DNA of 64,000 nt, from NCBI GenBank assembly GCA_964035545.1, contig OZ037766.1:11479722-11543721 (forward strand), read 5' to 3'. How positions within the stretch are numbered: position 1 is the first letter of the stretch; each line of letters starts with the position of its first letter. Under the pieces are notes generated by a model. The model did not search any database, had not been told where the DNA came from, and worked only from the letters and a program-made list of their open reading frames with translations. Both the position numbers and the translations under genes were made by a program. Shown here piece by piece: positions 58,801-64,000 of the stretch. Source of the DNA: Bugula neritina (taxonomy: Eukaryota > Bryozoa > Gymnolaemata > Cheilostomatida > Bugulidae).

Positions 58801-61800
58801 GTATAAGATGTAGTAAGCAGAAGCGACAGAAGTAACAAACAAGGTGCTAACACAAAGTACCTGCTGCTCCTTGTCAGGATCTACCTCAGCGTTTGCCGAG
58901 TTGATGGGAGGCGACGTGCTTTTTGTGACTCCCAAAGGAGTTGGGGTGGCCTAAACAATATAAGCAGCAGCAAAACTAAAAGGTGCAGAGAAAATGCTAG
59001 CCTATCACAAACAGCAAACAGTGAGATATTAAATCACACACACACACAAAAACAAGCACAAATAGATAAACATTAGTACAAGTCAAGAAGGTAGAGCATG
59101 CCATTTCTTTTATTACATGCATCTTCCAACAGGTTTGCACAACTTTTATTTACTTTCTTTGAACAGTTGATTTCACAAAATATTAGCATGCATGATACAA
59201 GCTACTAAGTATATTATAAAACTGTTGAAATGCCTATATATCACTGCCACTAGTTTAAGGGCACAGCTACATTTAGAATTCTTATTCAAGCACATACCAT
59301 AATAATAAAAAAGCTATTATAACTGATTAACAGTTCCAGCTGCTATTATGGCTTTAGCAAAAAACTTATGCTAGTTTTTTTAGCTACAAGGAGTATAGCT
59401 CTCCATATACTAACCTAAAACTAAAGGTCTGACACAAATTCTAACTCTTAATCTATAAATATTTGTTAGCGCAACATTCCTATGCCTATAGTTTCAGTTA
59501 TACGTAGCGGTTAACACAGGCTACAAAAATAGTATCTGCTGGGTAATGCACTAATAGGTCCAGGGAAGTTTCTCATGGTTTCCTACCAGATATTGCCTAT
59601 AGACAAGACGACAAACATACCTTCTTAGCCACGCCTGATGGCTTATGCTCCACATAGCTGGATGGTACTTGCTGTTCACTCAGTTCTTTCAGGCGAGCTT
59701 TCAAGTTTTGAGCATAACCTATGAACAGTACCAACTTGACAATCATCACTTCGAAAGGAATAAATAACTTGTTCTACTGTCATAACCTCACATACATGAT
59801 AATACAGTACAACAGGAAGAATGAGTATTCTTAAATTTTCAAATTTTGAAAAGGTGATTTTGTGTTGAGTTTAGTATAGTAGGTTATGGGCTCTAAAACT
59901 GAGATATTGTTGTAAGAGTTTTATGGCAATTTATAGTTCGACTAAAGTAAAGTTCTTTAAGCAGAGAGATAATAAAAATGATCTTACCAGTTTCAGGTAA
60001 CTCAGGCTCAGCGGATTTGTCGGACTCTCGGACAACATCTGTACGAACTTTAGGAGTGCTTTCTATTGCTCCTGTCTCAAACTGAGGCTCCACGTGATGC
60101 TCTACAATGCTTGCGGGACGGGACTTCACTCTTGGTGCCTAGCATTTGTAAAAACATACATATAAATAAATATTACTTTCTCTGAATAACAAATAGAATT
60201 TGTGTTTATGTTATTGCTTTGGAAGCAAAAAATCGCAAATTAGTTACTTAAGCACACAGAAAACTATTGGTGGAAAGAATTTTTTTTTATTTTTACCAAG
60301 AGGCTGTTTTGCAAGAGCAGTGTGTTTATATTTTAAGAAATAACAGTGAGTACTGTGATGACTATTCTAGTGCAAAAAACACTACATAAAGACGGAAATG
60401 AATAAAGTAATATATTATAATGTAATATACTACAACAGTAGTCTACAGTGTAATATACTACACAGTGATATATAGTGTAGTATACTACACAGTATTACAT
60501 AGTGTAATATACTACATAGTAATATATAGTGTAACATACTACATACATAGTAATATATAATGTAATATACTACGTAGTAAAATATAATGTAATATACTAC
60601 CTAGTAATATTTAATGTAATATATTAGCTAGTAAAATATAATGTAATATACTACCTAGTAATATATAATGTAATATACTACCTAGTAATATATAATGTAA
60701 TATACTACCTAGTAATATATAATGTAATATACTACCTAGTAATATATAATGTAATGTACTACCTAGTAATATATAATGTAAATCTCACCCTGTTTCCTGC
60801 CCCCGAAGGCTGATAGTCAGTAATATTTTTTGCTTCTTTTTCTTTCTGTTTAAATTTCGACATCATGTCTTTAGCCAAGCCAACAACCGGTAGCTCCTCT
60901 TCGAGAGCGGGACTGCACAGAATAGGGCACATAGCACATGTGTATTATAGCACAGAATAGCACATTACAGATCAGGTATATTATAGCACATGTGTATTAT
61001 AGGACAAGTATTATATTATAGCACATGTATATAACTGCTATTACATAAAATACTTGCACAGTCGCACAAATTAAATAAAATGTAGAGTAAATAAAATAAA
61101 TTTTATAAACTAGTATAATTATTTCAATAACTTACGTATCAGTTGCTCTTATTACATCTGTCCTTTGTACGGGGGTGTTTTCATACTCCCCTCCCTCTAC
61201 TTCAGGTATAATATGTGGTTCTGTGCTTTTCACTGGTTTAAGTTTTGCTGAAGCTGCTGTTGGCTATAAACAGCGAGTTAATTAATACAAATAAAAAATA
61301 TATAAAATGATTTAGCAGTAGATGATGCCTGAAAGCAATACACTGGAAAGAATGTTGTAAAAACCAACCCTTAATCCCAGCATCTGAGAACAAAGGTAAC
61401 AAGACACTGCAATTTAGTTTAATGCTTTAAACGGATGTATACAGTACTTGAAAGATATGAAAACCACCTACAACGATTAGCTATTACACGACCAAGTAAA
61501 AATAAAATAAAAACAACAAATCTTATTTCAGATTACCTTGGATCCAATTCCAGAGGGTTTATATTCTTTGTGTTGTTTGCTTTCTGTTTCCATCTGATTC
61601 CAGCGAGAAAGAAGATTCTTGGCTTTCCCTAAATAAGCATTTAAATATATTTATCTCAACAAACCAACCATTCATACCAAATATAAAACATTACTAAAGG
61701 CTGATAGACCATCAAATATAGAAAATTGATATTGAAAGTTGGCAAGTTTTATTGTTAGCAATACGTTTGTTGTGAAGAAATTAAGGCTACCTTTCTCTGG

Positions 61801-63928
61801 CATCTCTTCTTGTTCATTTTTGTCAGCCTCTCTCACAACATTTTCTCTAACTATTGGAGTATTCTCAATTTCACCGCCTTCAAACTGGGGTATTTGGTGT
61901 TCAATCGGGTTTGTATCTTGTGTTGGACTAAGTACTGGAGTTGTGGGGTATCTGATAATAGAAAGACAAGAGTAAGATACAATACTATTTGAAGAATTTA
62001 GTTTTCCAAACAAGCTATCCTTCAAGTCTATAAAAATTTAACTGCACTAGACACGAGGAATTTAGGAAAAACTATGAAAACAAACATTTTTTACAGCATG
62101 ATGAACCTTTTTTTATGTAAAACTGCTTTTTATAAATAACCATTGGTAAAGGCATGTTTATATTCATAAAGGAAATTATTTAGAAAATTATTTCGTTGTT
62201 CACTGTTGTTTATGTGGTATGTGTTTATGATGTACTATAAGCTTAATTATGTCAATTTTAGCAACATCAGCGCTATGCATTCAACATTATAAAATTAATG
62301 CAACTCTTTTACTAAATATAAAAAATTTATTTCATACACAAATCATTATAACTTAGCAAAGACAAAACCGAGTTTCTTATGTGAATAAATTTAACCGGCT
62401 AGTAATTGTGGTTTAAGGAATCTTATAGTCAAATCTCACCCATACTGTCCTGATGTGCGAGTCTTTTCTGGTTTAACTGATTGGCTGAAGTCAACGGGTT
62501 TAACCTGCTCATTCGTACTCATTGATTGAAACTTATCTTTCATTAGTTGGGAAGTTCCAACTGTAGGAAGCTCATCTTCCTTCTCAACTTTCTCATCTGA
62601 TTTGACGATATCGGCACTCGGTGCATCCGAGTTAGCTCCTTGGTCCATCCTACAAATCAGCAACTCTCATTGTGAGTGAGAAGTAAATGCTATATCAGTT
62701 GGCATTGCAGAAAGTTAAACTATGCACTGCTTGCACTTCCGATCTTTGGTTTAAAGCCCGATTTTTAAAGTGTCAGGTGCAGACAACTTGGTGTGCTAAA
62801 TAATGGAGTCTCTATTTCACTGTAAACTGTATTTACAATCAGCGAGTTGTTTAAAAAATTTTTTGGTTATATATACAGCTATCTTTTTTTAACTTTAGTG
62901 TTGTACTTAATGATAAACATGTACCTTATCACAACAATTATTTTTAGTTATTATAGTAATATTTAACGAAATGATTAGGTGATCAATCTGACAAGTTATA
63001 ATTAGTGATTGTTACGAATTTCAGGTCTGCTGTACGTTAAAGGCTGGTGTTTATATGACTACTTACTGTGAGAAAGGACTTTTAAAGTGTGGAATATTGC
63101 TCAAAAACTATAACACCTCTCCTCATATAACAATCACACAACTGCATAGTCTGAAAAATCCTCCCATTTATATCAAACATAACATCAACTGAGCAACCAT
63201 ATTTCCAAAACACTTACGGATATGAAATTATTTTCGTACAGCAAAAGCTAAACTATAATTCAGGTGAGTAGAGTTGACTGTAAATGTGCTCAACATTCTG
63301 ACACTCATCCTAAATATTGAAAACAGTGCACTGGATTTTAGATTGCAATTAGACTGCAAACAGTGAGTAAAACAAACGGCAACAGTGCAGGCACTAGAAG
63401 GGGAAATAATATAGTATTACCAAGCTTGATCTTGAAAATAACCGGGTAAATTGAATGATCTTTTCTCCTTATCAGCTCTGTGATAACATAAAAAATAACA
63501 CGTCTAACTGTTTTGCTTTAAATAACATATTTAGATTCTTCCAAAAGAAGAGTTGGTTCATTACATTAATTGTGTAAGAATCTAAAATAGCAATACTCAT
63601 ACAAGAAATCCTTGTAAGCAGAGTTGTAAGTATCAAAACATTAACAATACATCAATAAAACGAAACGAAACCCTTACACCAAAAGTATATCAAAGTAAAA
63701 AATTATCCTTGATAAAGGTTCAATTTATGCATACAACTGTATCAAAGTTAAATCAACTGCAAATATCAAATACGAATATTTTGTGGAGAAACAGAAAGAC
63801 TGTACTAGTGTGAAATTATATTCTCACTTCGGCCTATTATATAAAGAATATAATCATAAACTACAGCAGCAGTTTACCCAGTAGAGCTATCATATCCGCC
63901 AACGTTGTTTACTAACTGATCAAAACTG
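52870..63928 (-). CDS. Tandem-module repeat protein of unknown family, 18 exons, 5' end outside window
   Basis: Joined exons: 63928-63878, 63477-63421, 62649-62440, 61951-61791, 61628-61537, 61263-61136, 60912-60789, 60138-59988, 59718-59621, 58950-58861, 58689-58596, 57817-57732, 57307-57050, 56267-56130, 55453-55307, 55121-54838, 54242-54176, 52902-52870. Phases agree throughout, with 756 codons in the window. After a start region (NNVGGYDSSTG, FNLPGYFQDQAWMDQ) come about eight modules of 55 to 90 residues. The core is ENTPVxRTDVVRESD, then ELPExG, then AKxLxxKF, then 10 to 20 charged residues and a closing PSG. Several modules begin TPTPL. I do not recognise the family. The acidic, disordered, KF/W-containing repeats look like a cytoskeletal scaffold, but that is a guess. 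The last exon (LNVSPHQLKR, stop) is the least certain. Confidence 0.82.
54945..55067 (-). repeat. In-frame 18-bp coding repeat in module-repeat protein
   Basis: Within exon 55121-54838 about seven units encode NETPAA, NEAPEA, NEAPSS, NEASEA and related hexapeptides. The DNA units are 18 bp and nearly identical in the first three copies. They expand the spacer of the last module. Confidence 0.85.
55829..55904. repeat. 23-bp donor-like minisatellite
   Basis: On the minus strand there are three full 23-bp units beginning ACTGTAAGTATATTACTAG (or ACTGTAAGTACATTGCCAG, ACTGTAAGTGTATTACCCG) and one partial unit. The true donor of exon 56267-56130 (ACT|GTAAGTATATCACCAGTA) is a match to the same unit. 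The SINE at 55905-56105 lies between that donor and this array. Confidence 0.85.
55905..56105 (+). repeat. tRNA-derived SINE, copy 2
   Basis: A-box TGGTCTAAGGG at 55916-55926 is followed by GACCATTGGCGATGTTAGGA, AGAGCATCCAG, TATCAGGGGTTTCTCACAGG and GGTGACTATAAACC. These shared blocks match the copy at 4679-4890 in the same order. The B-box region is degenerate. It is inserted antisense in an intron of the module-repeat gene. Confidence 0.8.
57050..57307 (-). CDS. Module-repeat protein, module 6 in a single intronless exon
   Basis: This 258-nt exon (phase 0 to 0) encodes a whole module: PTPTPLRPIPND, ..YENSPVELTDVVRESDS, ..FLPSEGVTRQRQSQY, ..YVPSGISLK. In modules 2, 3, 4, 5 and 7 the same unit is divided over two or three exons. 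Here FLPSEG replaces ELPExG and the KF position is QY, so this copy is diverged. Confidence 0.82.
60400..60788. repeat. 27-bp AT-rich minisatellite next to a 5' splice site
   Basis: About 13 units of 27 bp. On the minus strand a unit contains CTAGGTAGTATATTACATTA. The last six or so units nearest 60788 are almost identical, and the far end is more diverged. The array begins about 8 nt inside the intron from the donor of exon 60912-60789 (AACAGG|GTGAGA). Confidence 0.88.
62440..62649 (-). CDS. Module-repeat protein, first (degenerate) module
   Basis: Exon reading WMDQGANSDAPSADIVKSDEK..EDELPTVGTSQLMKDKFQSM. It keeps the DIVKSDE...ELPxxGTxxLMxxKF skeleton but lacks the ENTP start and PSG end of later modules. 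It is joined upstream through a split tryptophan codon (TG|G) to exon 63477-63421. Confidence 0.8.
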
Positions 63929-64000
63929 CTACAATACATTTACAAAATAAAGTTAATATCCAGAGACACTCAATATTTCAAAGAAAATACATAATATAAT
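63929..64000 (-). other. Intron upstream of the first visible exon of the module-repeat gene
   Basis: The exon 63928-63878 opens after TATTGTAG and needs two bases from an earlier exon, so the gene continues right of the window. A second AG three bases on (TAGCAG) would also keep the frame. Confidence 0.6.

Noticed and set aside
1-64000. CRISPR arrays, bacterial operons, rRNA genes, autonomous transposons
   Set aside because: The repeats present are intronic or intergenic minisatellites without spacers. Genes are spliced, and I saw no reverse transcriptase, transposase or rRNA signature.

Overview
The window is eukaryotic nuclear DNA from an invertebrate animal. It is AT-rich, and its genes are split into many exons with GT/AG borders, with tRNA-derived SINEs and minisatellites lying in the introns. 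The gene content (a peroxidasin-type gene, a PGC-1 family coactivator, a C6orf163-like coiled-coil protein, a WNK kinase) and compact introns of 0.1 to 6 kb fit a bilaterian, perhaps a lophotrochozoan. The lineage guess is inference. I joined exons by hand. In every model the splice phases close and the coding length divides by three.

Layout, left to right. (1) 316-16973, minus: the 5' half of a peroxidasin-like gene, with signal peptide, LRRNT, five 72-nt LRR exons, LRRCT and four Ig domains. The peroxidase part lies beyond the left edge. (2) 19972-25902, minus: a complete 12-exon PGC-1 family gene (698 aa) with acidic N-terminus, DHDYC host-cell-factor motif, LxxLL, SR-rich segment and C-terminal RRM. 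(3) About 27.0-27.3 kb: a small CpG/CRE/E-box/TATA cluster between the divergent genes 2 and 4. (4) 29011-33654, plus: a 349-aa coiled-coil protein resembling C6orf163. (5) 38736-51777, plus: an 18-exon WNK kinase (1155 aa) with the displaced catalytic lysine, two PF2-like domains and an RFxV motif. A further open segment and exon may extend it to 52385. (6) 52870-63928, minus: an 18-exon gene, open at its 5' end, built from about eight tandem modules around a DVVRESD...ELPExGxAK...KF...PSG core. I do not recognise this family.

The most unusual pattern is in the introns. At four exons of the minus-strand genes 1 and 6, a tandem array starts at or within a few bases of the 5' splice site. In three of them the repeat unit carries a copy of, or a close match to, a splice donor. 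In one case a SINE has landed inside the array. Other points worth a look are a Leu-to-Met change in the WNK chloride-binding DLG motif, an intronic inverted repeat flanking one WNK kinase exon, a possible frameshift near the WNK C-terminus, and sliding intron positions among the modules of gene 6.

The genes do not form a single pathway. Peroxidasin acts in basement membrane, PGC-1 in nuclear transcription, WNK in ion and volume signalling. The jobs of the coiled-coil and module-repeat proteins are unknown from sequence.
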